This document shows positions 11,071 through 21,830 of a stretch of 64,000 nt of DNA, piece by piece. Location: NCBI GenBank assembly GCA_018398815.1, contig CM031628.1, forward strand, positions 9,108,056 through 9,172,055, in the 5' to 3' direction. The first letter of the stretch is position 1. Each line of letters opens with the position of its first letter. The notes below the pieces were generated by a model. The model did not search any database and had not been told where the DNA came from. It was given only the letters and a program-made list of their open reading frames with translations. Source of the stretch: Conus ventricosus. Its lineage: Eukaryota; Mollusca; Gastropoda; Neogastropoda; Conidae. A program made the position numbers and the translations under genes.

Positions 11071-11189
11071 ACTTCATCACAATAGATGTTCAGAGAAGTT
11101 GGGCAGTTCTCTTAGGGATGAACGTTGTGTATACCAGAGTGTGGATTGTGAAAGCTTAGAGGCTTGGTCTCTTTAGAGACTTATGAGTA

Positions 11190-11302
11190 CTCTTAATGGT
11201 AACAACAACAACAAAACAACGACATCAACAACATCGACGACGACAACAACAGCAAATGACAATAACGATAACAATAATGATAATAAATGATGATGCTGCT
11301 GC

Positions 11303-11354
<52 letters not shown>

Positions 11355-11377
11355 ATGACGACGACGACGACGAATAC

Positions 11378-11418
<41 letters not shown>

Positions 11419-11455
11419 GATGATGATGATAAAAACAATAAGAATAATAATAATT
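11190..11455. repeat. Compound (CAA)/(CGA)/(GAT)n repeat
   Basis: The stretch begins with ACAACA and CGACGA triplets, then about 20 GAT units, a GAC block, more GAT units and a final AAT block. Confidence 0.9.
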
Positions 11456-11462
11456 ATTATTA

Positions 11463-11525
11463 TTAGAAAAGTAGTTACAGACTCAAAAACTTACTTAGAG
11501 AAAAGAGCTGTAACTACTTTTCTAA
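11463..11525. repeat. Perfect 18-bp inverted repeat with 27-base spacer
   Basis: TTAGAAAAGTAGTTACAG at 11463-11480 is the exact reverse complement of 11508-11525. The element is embedded between AT-rich triplet repeats. It could be a small non-autonomous foldback element or a hairpin-forming sequence. No target-site duplication could be read because both flanks are simple repeat. Confidence 0.8.
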
Positions 11526-11575
11526 TGTCGAATCTAGAATCCAGAAACCTATATTCCTATAAATAATAATAAGGA

Positions 11576-11619
<44 letters not shown>

Positions 11620-11670
11620 GTACTACTGATGATGATGATGACGATGACGATGACGACGACGACGACGACG

Positions 11671-11708
<38 letters not shown>

Positions 11709-11767
11709 AATGACGACGACGACACGACAGGACAACAACAACAACAACGACGACGACGACGACAACA

Positions 11768-11804
<37 letters not shown>

Positions 11805-11824
11805 TGACGACGATGATGATGATG

Positions 11825-11880
<56 letters not shown>
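11576..11880. repeat. Compound (CTA)/(GAT)/(GAC)/(CAA)/(AAT)n repeat
   Basis: Five successive trinucleotide blocks with about 20 AAT units at the end. Confidence 0.92.
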
Positions 11881-12062
11881 TTTTTGCCGTATTCATAATT
11901 TTGTCGACCTATCGCATGGACTATTCAGCAGTATAATGCCAGGGACAGCGCCCTTGTTGCCGTATGTTTTTTAACGTGCGCGAAGTGCCCACAGCTTCCA
12001 TGCCCTTTTTTGCTGTCTCGTCCGAAATCTTGTAAAAGAAGTCTAAATCTTGGTAGATAAGT

Positions 12063-12076
12063 TGATTGATGATGAT

Positions 12077-12116
<40 letters not shown>
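12063..12116. repeat. (GAT)n microsatellite
   Basis: About 15 GAT units. Confidence 0.9.
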
Positions 12117-12117
<1 letters not shown>

Positions 12118-12255
12118 TTCTTGTTGATGATGGAGAACATGATGACGTCAATGATGGCAGAGGTGACATTGATGTAGTGGAGATGACGGGTGGATTAGGG
12201 AAGAAAAGGAAAGAAAATACTGAAGATATGATGAATAATTTATCAGTGGTGATAA

Positions 12256-12271
12256 TGTGTGTGTGTGTGTA

Positions 12272-12302
<31 letters not shown>

Positions 12303-12311
12303 TGTGTGTTG

Positions 12312-12352
<41 letters not shown>

Positions 12353-12500
12353 TGTGTTTCGGTAAGTGCTAGCGCACATGCAATTTTGCTTTGTGTGTGT
12401 GTGTGTGTTTTGGTGTGTGTGTGTGTGTGTGTGTGTTGTTTTGTGTGTGTGTTGTGTCGTCTGTGTCTGTGTGTTTTGTCTGTGGTGTGTGTGTGTATGA
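12256..12500. repeat. (GT)n microsatellites
   Basis: Two GT arrays separated by about 40 bases of unique sequence near 12360-12394. Confidence 0.92.
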
Positions 12501-12690
12501 CTTGCTGAGATTCAGATTTACGGGTGTATCAATGATAAGATACGATGAATTCATCACATCAGTAGGATTACTATCAGCTAAAGGCTTAAGTGCACACTTT
12601 TACCAGGAACAACGGAAAACGTAACTATCTTTTAAAAGAAAAACAAACAAACAAAACAAACAATTAAAAATCGATTTTTTTATTTTAAAG

Positions 12691-12766
12691 GTACCAATCC
12701 CTCCGATCTTTCGCCTGCAACGACGGATCCAGGCATGGACCAACCAACCACCGCAGACAATGGACT
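12691..12766 (+). CDS. Putative Thr/Pro-rich stalk exon
   Basis: Acceptor TTTTATTTTAAAG at 12690 followed by 76 bases. Entering in phase 1 from Ig-b gives G-T-NPSDLSPATTDPG and then MDQPTTADNG, a Thr/Pro/Asp-rich linker as commonly found between an Ig domain and a membrane helix. A TGA follows at 12768, so the donor must lie before it; the only fit is GGACT|GTGACC, a weak donor, which leaves phase 2. Phase 2 is what the transmembrane exon at 14893 needs. Both boundary phases match, which is the main support; the weak donor is the main doubt. Confidence 0.5.
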
Positions 12767-12904
12767 GTGACCGACCACTTCACAATCAGAACCACTCCCC
12801 CCCCCTCACAGTAGTTAATACTGTAACTAAAATAGCACGCAACAATGTTGTGAGATTGGGTCCCAGTCACTGTCAAATGAGAGGTGCCGCTTCATTTTCG
12901 TCTT

Positions 12905-12927
12905 TGCGTGCGCGTGCGCGCGCGCGC

Positions 12928-12966
<39 letters not shown>

Positions 12967-13545
12967 GTGTGTGTGGTGTGTGTGTGTGTGTGTGTTGTGA
13001 AGTTTTGTGTGCGTGGTGTGTGTGTGTGTGTGTGTGTGTGTGGTGTGTTGTGTGGTGTGTGTGTGTGTGGTTTTTGTGGTGGGAGAGAGAGGGGAGAGGG
13101 GAAGGGGGGGAGGAGGGGAGAGAGAAAAGGAGAGAGGGGAGTGTGTGTGTTTTTGTGTGCGGGGAAGGTGTGTATGTGTGTGTGGTGTGTGTGTGTGTGT
13201 GTGTGTGTGAGTGTGTGTGTGGTGTGTGTGTGGTGTGTGTGTGTGGGTGTTTTGTGTGGTGTGTGTGGGGTGGGGGGGGGAGAGAGAGAGAGAAAAGAGA
13301 GGGAGAGAGAGAGAGAGAGAGAGAGGGTGGTGGGGGTGAAGTGGATGAGGGGGGGGGATGGGTGTGGGGGGGTGAGGGTGGTGGGTGTGAAGGTGGGGGG
13401 GGGGGGGGAGGGGGAGAGGGGGGGAAGAGAGAGAGAGAGAGGAGAGGGGAGAGAGAGAGGAGAGAGAGAGAGAGAAGGGGGAGAGGGGAGAGGAGGGGGA
13501 GAGAAAGAGAGAGGAGAGAGAGAGGAGAGAGAGAGAGAGAGATTT
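12905..13545. repeat. (GT)n and (GA)n compound microsatellite
   Basis: About 12905-13260 is a GC and GT repeat with a GA-rich island near 13081-13140. About 13275-13540 is mostly (GA)n and G-rich purine sequence. The 200-277 residue ORFs here are artefacts. Confidence 0.93.
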
Positions 13546-13659
13546 GAAACTGCAGTGGATGGGTTGCAAGACAGTCACTTTCCCCGTTCATAAAATTTCC
13601 CGTAAAATACCCATTAGTCTTGTTAAGAACTGGCTTTGTGTGGTCATAGCGGTTATGAC

Positions 13660-13765
13660 AATTATAATGATGATGAATGTAACAGCAACAACAACAATGA
13701 CGACAGCAACAAAAACAAAAAACAATGATAATGATGGTGATGAGGGGGTGGTGGTGGTGATGATG

Positions 13766-13806
<41 letters not shown>

Positions 13807-13850
13807 TGATGATGATGACGACGATGATGATGAGATGGTGATGATTAAAA
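13660..13850. repeat. (GAT)n and (CAA)n repeat
   Basis: A short CAA-rich stretch followed by GAT triplets with two phase slips. Confidence 0.88.
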
Positions 13851-14084
13851 AATAACCAAATTTATATGGTCTAGCAATTTATTCTGAGTGTCCTTAACGT
13901 GAATCCTTGTTGGATTTTGCCTTGTCTAAGTGCGAAACTGTTCAGGGGGAAGATGTGATCAATATTTAGCATTCTGGTAAAACACCTCTATTCTTTGATG
14001 AGGAGTGCCCACAACAGGGAATCTGAAGAATGTATAGCTTCGTTGTGAACTGTGGTTCCTCGTGCATTGTCCCTGTATAAAACA

Positions 14085-14438
14085 CAGACACAGACACGCA
14101 CGCACGCACGTACGCACGCACACACACAAACACACAACCACACCAACACCCATACCCACCCACCCACACACACACACACACACACATACACAAAACACAC
14201 ACACGCACACGCACACACGCACGCACGCACGCACGCACACACACACCACACACACACACACGCACTACATCTCGCCAAACCATACCACTCCCAAAACCCG
14301 GGCACACAACACAGACGCACATGCGCACGCGTGTGCGCATACATGCATTTACATATATACATATGCACATGTGCACCCCTCATACCCCCCCCCCCCCCCA
14401 CACACACAAGCACATACACGTGCATACAAAACATACAT

Positions 14439-14490
<52 letters not shown>

Positions 14491-14633
14491 CACACACACA
14501 CAACACACAATGCGTACACACAAAACACACACACACACACCACACATGGCACACACATACACACACTCTCACACACCCCGCACACACACTCATCTCACTC
14601 ACCAAAACACAGACACACACACAACACACACAC

Positions 14634-14664
<31 letters not shown>

Positions 14665-14728
14665 CACACACACACACCACACCACACACACACACACACA
14701 CGCAAAGCACGCACGCACGCAGCACGTA

Positions 14729-14776
<48 letters not shown>

Positions 14777-14804
14777 CCCCAACACACACACACACACACC
14801 AAAA

Positions 14805-14837
<33 letters not shown>

Positions 14838-14838
14838 A
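14085..14838. repeat. Long (CA)n repeat with (ACGC)n blocks
   Basis: About 750 bases of CA repeat with ACGC interruptions (for example about 14705-14775) and a C-run near 14387-14399. It ends about 50 bases upstream of the transmembrane exon. Confidence 0.95.
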
Positions 14839-14892
14839 CACAAAAAGGTACGAAAAAATCTAAGGAAAGTTTATATTTCTTCCTGCTTTCAG

Positions 14893-15000
14893 TTACAGCT
14901 CTGCTGCCCAGATGCCAGTTGGTCATATCGCTGCAATCGTTGTCGGTGTGCAGTAGCTGTGGCAGCAGTGGTGGTAGCTGGGAATTGTCTGGAAGAAATG
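14893..15000 (+). CDS. Putative transmembrane exon with a one-base lesion
   Basis: Acceptor CCTGCTTTCAG and donor GAAATG|GTAAGA. Entering in phase 2 from the stalk exon gives YSSAAQMPVGHIAAIVVGV, then a stop. One base over, the reading continues VAVAAVVVAG and NCLEE. Joined, this would be a roughly 20-residue Ala/Val/Ile helix typical of a single-pass membrane protein. One base seems to be missing at about 14948-14953. Corrected, the exon ends in phase 0; frame X of the A-E exons would need phase 1, so a small additional exon or a further lesion may be involved. It is followed directly by the low-quality region. Confidence 0.55.
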
Positions 15001-15099
15001 GTAAGAATTGCAACGTGTGCATGTGACCTGAGTTTCTCCCTTACTAATATGTGCATCTCCTCACCCAGAATGTGGGTCCCTTCCTTACCCCTACTTTGT

Positions 15100-18000
15100 C
15101 CCCCAAACAACAACAAAACCACTTCACCAATTTAAAAACAAGAATTTTCCCCCTTACCAAATAACAACACAACAAAAACCTTATCAACTTAAAAGGGGAA
15201 ATCATCTCGACACCAAAAACAAAAGCATTATACCGTTCAAAAATTAACCTTAATCCCCAAACAACACAATCGGGGTTTCCCAATAACAGCGAAACCATCG
15301 TCCCATTACCCACAATTTTGTAAACAGTAACATCTAACCCTTTGGCATGTACAACAACAAACAAAAAAGACCGATTTTTTTTCCATTACAGCACAAATTT
15401 TTAACCACTTAACTCTTCAGCATTACAACGATTGACAGAAAAATCATTGTCACCACCAAACGAATAGTCAATATCCCCCCCAAACAGAACAACCTTTGCC
15501 CCCCCCCAAAACAAACAGCCATTGTCACCCCACAACTTACGCTTTTGTCACTACCACAACCACAGCTATTGTCAACCATAACAACACGCCATTGTCCCCA
15601 CTAAACCACAGCCTTGTCACCCCCAAATTCACAACTCTGTCTATACAACAGCGAAATTATTATCCCCATTCTAGCAACACAACTTTGTCGCATTGAATAC
15701 CACACCCTTTGTCACCACCAAACAACACAGCCATTTTCACCACCACAACAGCAAGCCTTGTCCCACCAAAATATATAGCCTGGTCACTACCACAACAACA
15801 CCCATTGTCCCACCAAAAATACATAGCCATTGCCCCTACCAAAACAACACAGCCTTTGCACACCACATTAAAGCCATTGTCCCCCAAAAACAACACAGCC
15901 ATTGTCACCACCACAAAAAATTAGTCATTGTCACTACACAAAAATACGCTATTGTCAAAACCCACAAAAACACAGCATTGCACCTCCACAACAAACACAG
16001 CCATTGTCACACCACAACGACGCTTTTGTCACTACCAAACAACACAGCTATTAACATCACACAACACAGCTTTTAAACCCTCCCAAAACAACACAGCCAT
16101 TGTCACTCCACAAAAACAGCTATTTCATACCAAAAAACACAGCTTTTAAAACACTACCAACAACACAGCCATTGTCACTACCACACAACACAGCCATTGT
16201 CACCCACAACAACCAGCAATTGTCACTACACTACAACACACCCCTTGTCACTACCAAAAACCCAGCATTGTCCTACCAAAAACAGCACAGATTGTCATAC
16301 CACAACAACAAGTTTGTCACTAACAACACAGATTGTCACTACCACAACACACAGCCATTGTCACTCCCCACACAACACGCTATTGTCACACACAACCACA
16401 GCTATTGTCATACCCAAAAAAAATTTTTGTCACTCCCAAAAAACACAAAAATTGTCACTCCCCAAACCAGTATTGTCCTACCACAACACAGCTTTGTCAC
16501 TCCCCAAACAACCACCATTGTCACTACCAAAACAAACAGCTATTGTCATTTCCCACAACCAGCATTGTCACCCCACAGCCAGCTATTGCACTCCCAAAAC
16601 AACAAGCATTGTCATCCCATAACAAACAGCTTTTGTCACTCCCACAACAGCTATTGTCACTCCCACAACACAGTTTTGTCCTACCACACCAACACCCCCA
16701 TGGTCACTACCACAACAACACAGCTATTGTCACCCCCAAAAAAAAAACCATATTGTCTTTTACCAACAACACAGTATTCCCACTCCACATCAACCCCCAT
16801 TTTCATACCCAAAAACACACCCATTGTCCCCACAACAACACAGCAATTGTTACACAAACACAAGATTGCACCACTAATTGATAGCAATTGTCACCACAAA
16901 ACAGCTTTCCAATTGTCGATTTTGGAACAAAAAACCACTTGATTATCAATTAATTAGAATATGTAGTTGTATCTATTGTTTTTTACCTATCTACTTTTGT
17001 TTTTATTATTCTTTTTTTTTTTTTTTACTTATGTATTTTGGGGGATTATTGAGCCCTGCTGTCTGTTGAAAAAAAGCACTCATGTGTCTGTCACAAGTCT
17101 CACTAACAATCTTCCACAGTAACCCATCCAGAGTCCCCGGGTCATTTCAAATAAAAAACGAAAAAGAAGTATTATTAATTTATTTGTGTGTGATTTTGAC
17201 GTTTTATGCCCTTTTTTTTTCTTTTTAACTTTGAACGCTCAAACCTGTGAAGGTGGGGACCAGTTTTGGCAAAAAAGCTTTGGACATGGGAAATTGGGAT
17301 GGGGGGGGGGGGGGGTGGGGGGTTTTAAAGAGGGGGGGCTGTGGGGGGGGAGGATTTTAGTTTGTCCATAATAGGCAAAAAGGGGTTTGGGGGGAAAAAG
17401 GTTGCAGTAAAAAAGTGTGGTCTACAGCATGAAAGATGGAATACACCCGGCCAAATGTGTTTTACAAGTGAAAGGGCCCAAGGAGGGGAAGGGCCCAGGG
17501 GGTAAATATCCCGACCAAAAATGCGGCTTCCAGCTGTTGTTGAAGCCCCGGGTGATGCCAGGAGCCTATGGAAGGCAGATGGAGCACGCCCCGTCATGGA
17601 GTGTCGCCCGAATAGAAAATCTGTGGCATCACTTGATCATCCCACAGCGCACCATTAACAAATAGTAAAGATTGACTTTTTTTGTATCTGTTTTTCTTTT
17701 CTATTTAAAGTTTCTTCAATCAGTTTAATGGGGGATCTGACCATTTCTTCTTATTGTGCAGGGGGTGCGGGCGTAGTGAGCATGAGCACTTGCGTGTGTG
17801 TTTCTTCTTTTTTTTTGTCCATTTGTTAATGCTTTTACCCCGTGTTCTTACGGTTTTTTAAACCTTCCTCACTTTTCCCCCCCCCCCCCTCCCCTTTTTC
17901 TCCCCTTTTTTATCATCGGGGTTTGCATTCGTGGTTTTTTGGAACTCCTGGTGATGCTAAAAAATAAAGTATGTCACCCATTTCGCTATAGAAAAAGTCA

Positions 18001-18380
18001 AGCCAACATAAAAACGGTTGACTGAAAATATCAAAAAACTGACCCCCACGCTCCCACAAAGACACCAAACACCCTCTTAATTTAAGCAGCACTGTTTCAT
18101 CCTTTCAGAAAAAAAATATAAAGTCCTGTGAACAGGAGGACAAACTGTGAGTGGAATGCCCCTTTCAAAAATGATTGATTCGGTGATTGATTCATTCATA
18201 CACCTTTTGTAGTCTATTTCAAGTCTTGTTTGTTTATTTATTGCAGAAAATAGCAAATGGTATGTCAGTGGTTAAAAACTGTTCTGTATCAGCATCCTAC
18301 TTTAACTGACAGTGTTCTCATCAGCATTCAGTTCCATCTTACAGTCTGTGCTATCAGTTCAACTAAAGGAATGAAAAAGA
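15100..18380. other. Low-quality, error-rich copy of the satellite-spacer unit
   Basis: This stretch aligns with 27.9-29.9 kb and 34.9-36.9 kb, but with very many homopolymer expansions, contractions and dropped bases. One anchor is the block around 17417-17640 against 28920-29150; another is 18060-18370 against 29580-29930. The two other copies differ little from each other. This is what an unpolished or thinly covered assembly region looks like. About 15480-16880 is the degraded 26-bp satellite. Confidence 0.7.
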
Positions 18381-18394
18381 CCCTGGCATGAAGT

Positions 18395-20425
18395 GGGCAG
18401 CTGGAGAAGGAGAAAACTGCTATATCACACTACACAGAAGAGACAGGGAGAGAACTACTATATCACACTACACAGCTGGAGAAGGAGAGAACTACTATAT
18501 CACACTACACAGCTGGAGAAGGAGAGAACTACTATATCACACTACACAACTGGAGAAGGAGAGAACTACTATATCACACTACACAGAAGGAGAGAACTAC
18601 TATATCACACTACACAGCTGGAGAAGGAGAGAACTACTATATCACACTATACAGCTGGAGAAGGAGAGAACTACTATATCACACTACACAGCTGGAGAAG
18701 GAGAGAACTACTATATCACACTATACAGCTGGAGAAGGAGAGAACTACTATATCACACTACACTGCTGGAGGAGAGAACTACTATATCACACTACACAGA
18801 AGAGAGAAGGAGAAAACTACATCACATTACACAGAGATAGAAGGAGAGAAGTGCTATATCACACTAACACAGAAGAGAGAAGGAGAGAACTACTATATCA
18901 CACTACACAGAAGAGAAAAGCAGAGAACTATATCACATTACACAGGAGATAGAAGGAGAGAAGTGCTATATCACACTACACAGAAGAGAGAAGGAGAGAA
19001 CTACTATATCACACTACACAGTTGGAGAAGGAGAGAACCACTATATCACACTACACAGTTGGAGAAGGAGAGAACTACTATATCACACTACACAGTTGGA
19101 GAAGGAGAGAACTACATATCACACTATACAGCTGGAGAAGGAGAGAACTACTGTATCACACTACACTGCTGGAGGAGAGAACTACTATATCAAACTACAC
19201 AGAAGAGAGAAGGAGAAAACTACATCACATTACACAGGAGATAGAAGGAGAGAAGTGCTATATCACACTACACAGAAGAGAGAAGGAGAGAACTACTATA
19301 TCACACTACACAGAAGAGAAAAGCAGAGAACTATATCACATTACACAGGAGATAGAAGGAGAGAAGTGCTATATCACACTACACAGAAGAGAGAAGGAGA
19401 GAACTACTATATCACACTACACAGTTGGAGAAGGAGAGAACTACTATATCACACTACACAGTTGGAGAAGGAGAAAACTACTATATCACACTACACAGTT
19501 GGAGAAGCTGAGAACTACTATATCACACTACACAGAAGATAAAGGAGAGAACTACTATATCACACTACACAGCTGGAGAAAGAGATAACTACTATATCAC
19601 ACTACACAGAAGAGAGAAGGAGAGAACTACTATATCACACTACACAGTTGGAGAAGGAGAGAACTACTATATCACACTACACAGAAGAGAGAAGAGAGAA
19701 CTACTATATCACAGTACACAGCTGGAGAAGGAGAAAACTACTATATCACACTATACAGCTGGAGAAGGAGGGAACTGCTATATCACACTACACAGCTGGA
19801 GAAGGAGGGAACTACTATTATCACACTACACAGCTGGAGAAAAGAGATAACTACTATATCACACTACACAGAAGAGAGAAGGAGAGAACTACTAAATCAC
19901 ACTACACAGCTGGAGAAGGAGAAAACTACTATATCACACTACACAGCTGGAGAAGGAGGGAACTACTATATTATACTACACAGCTGGAGAAAGCGAGAAA
20001 CTACTATATCACACTACACAGACGAGAGAAGGAGAGAACTACTATATCACACTACACAGAAGAGAGAAGGAGAGAACTACTATATCACACCACACAGAAG
20101 AGAGAAGGAGAGAACTATATCACACTACACAGAAGAGAGAAGGAGAGAACTACTATATCACACTACACAGAAGAGAGAAGGAGATAACTACTATATCACA
20201 CTACACAGAAGAGAGAAGGAGAGAACTACTATTTTACACTACACAGAAGAGAGAAGGAGAGAACTACTATATCACACTACACAGAGTGAGGGAACTACTA
20301 TAGCACACTATACGGAAAAGAAGGAGAAAACTGCTATATCACACTACACAGAAGAGAAAAGGAGAGAACGAGAAAATCACGCTACACAGCTGGAGAAGGA
20401 GTGGAACTACTACATCACACTACAC
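18395..20425. repeat. 37-bp satellite, array 1
   Basis: The unit is built from GGAGAAGGAGAGAACTACTA followed by TATCACACTACACAGCT. There are two main variants, CAGCTGGAGAAGG and CAGAAGAGAGAAGG. Because 37 is not a multiple of three, the translation cycles through all frames and repeats every 37 residues; no frame contains a stop, so long ORFs are artefacts. Confidence 0.95.
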
Positions 20426-20429
20426 AAGA

Positions 20430-21171
20430 GAAGTGGTTTTCTGTTCACTCCTGCTGCGGGGAGCAAGTTTCCTTACCCTCTGGTGCTTTAGCACGTATCG
20501 ACATGTTTTTAAATCTGTGATATTAGGTAGTTTTTCCTGATATGTAGCTTGGAAATATGCAACTGCATGACCAAAGAGAAACAAACAAACAAAAAATCAA
20601 CACACGAACACACAAACTAAAAACATAAACAAAACGCACCAGAATCCCAAATTAATCTAAACAGCACAAGCTTAATTCTTTCAGGAAATAAATATGTAGT
20701 CCTGCTGAACAGAAAGTCATATCTGTGAGATAAGAATGGCATTTAAAAAAACTAATGAATCGATTGACTGATTGATGCATGCATTCATTGTATTTTAATG
20801 TCCTCTTTGATTGATTAATCATTGGAGAAAACTGCGAATAATGCACCAGCAGTAAAGAAATTGATCTATTACAGAGTTCAATTTTACCATTCTATTATAG
20901 AGTTCAATCTAACCATCCCCACCAGCTGTCAACTCCACCCAGAGCCTTTAGCTCCAGCTCAGATACAGGGATGAAAAAGACCCTCACATGGAGTAGACAG
21001 CAGGAGAAGGAGAAAGCTGCTGTATCACACTGTACAGAAGAGCGTTTTCTTCATTCCTGCTGCAGGCGCAATATTCCATTCCCCCTGGTGCTTTGGTACG
21101 TGCGGACATGTTTTATTATCTTTAATATTTAGGTAACTTTCCTAATAGTCTCCTACTCTGACTTTCCTCAG
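20430..21171. other. Intron-like spacer of duplicated unit 1
   Basis: Unique-like sequence that recurs at 31430-32186 and 38520-39264. It ends in a strong acceptor CTGACTTTCCTCAG. Confidence 0.7.
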
Positions 21172-21257
21172 TGGAAACGACATCCAGAGAGACAACAAGG
21201 CCTGGGTGCGGAAAATCCTAAAGAAGATGCTCCAGGCGATAATGATGACGACAATCG
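21172..21257 (+). CDS. Duplicated tail exon, copy A (length not in phase)
   Basis: Acceptor CTTTCCTCAG and donor ATCG|GTGAGTAATGG. One of five copies (A here, B 32187, C 39265, D 43602, E 45130) sharing the donor context and the 3' half. Frame X of the 3' half reads GLGAENPKEDAPGDNDDDNR; frame Y reads KAWVRKILKKMLQAIM. At 86 bases it is out of phase with copies C and E (118 and 121), consistent with about two bases lost near TGGAAA at the start. Not recognised as a known domain; a cytoplasmic tail segment is the working guess. Confidence 0.5.
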
Positions 21258-21489
21258 GTGAGTAATGGAGATTTTTTTTAAGAGCGTTGGAAGGGACAGG
21301 GAAACACAAGGGTTTAGAGGAGGGATTTACTTCTGTGCGGTCTTAAATAATAGCTTCCCCAAATTCTTGAGGGGAGGAAAGCTTTGCATCAAAACTTTGT
21401 GACATTTACCTAATGAAGGAATGAACAACACTGGCCAACATATTGAACTGTAGAGCAACAGGGAGAGGGAAGGGGAGAAGGTAGAGGTA

Positions 21490-21645
21490 TCAGATATCCT
21501 GACCACCACTGCTTCTGTCCAGCTGTCTGAAGCCTGGCTGATGCCAGGATGCACTATGGAAGGTAGCATGGAGCACAGCCCTGCCATGGAGTGTCAGACC
21601 AGAATAGAAAGTCTGTGGCATCATCTTGATCATCCTCGGTAAACA
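21490..21645. repeat. About 145-bp interspersed module (representative copy)
   Basis: The module contains TGTCTGAAGCCTGGCTGATG and GAGTGTCAGACCAGAATAGA and ends near CATCTTGATCATCCTC. Other copies start near 17505, 28995, 32570, 34660, 35965, 39650, 41720, 42590, 43940, 45480 and 45880 (partial). A diverged version forms the body of the tRNA-headed elements at 32755 and 39829 (near 32958 and 40030). Most copies are followed by ACAAATGACAAAGATTAG-like sequence. Spread is mainly by the segmental duplications; the origin may be a SINE core. Confidence 0.8.
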
Positions 21646-21742
21646 CGATCAAACAATGACAAAGATTAGTTTTTGATATTATTCATTAGTCCAGACCTAC
21701 CGCAAGTTAATTCACCTGACTTGCCATTTGACCCTCTTATGA

Positions 21743-21829
<87 letters not shown>
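21743..21829. repeat. (GT)n microsatellite
   Basis: About 43 uninterrupted GT units directly abutting the 26-bp satellite. Confidence 0.97.

Positions 21830-21830
<1 letters not shown>

Noticed and set aside
18388..20187. Tyr/Arg/Glu-rich repetitive ORFs (up to 283 codons), also at 29884-30886 and 36717-38092
   Set aside because: They are the 37-bp satellite read through, with a 37-residue period; frames shift freely between copies.
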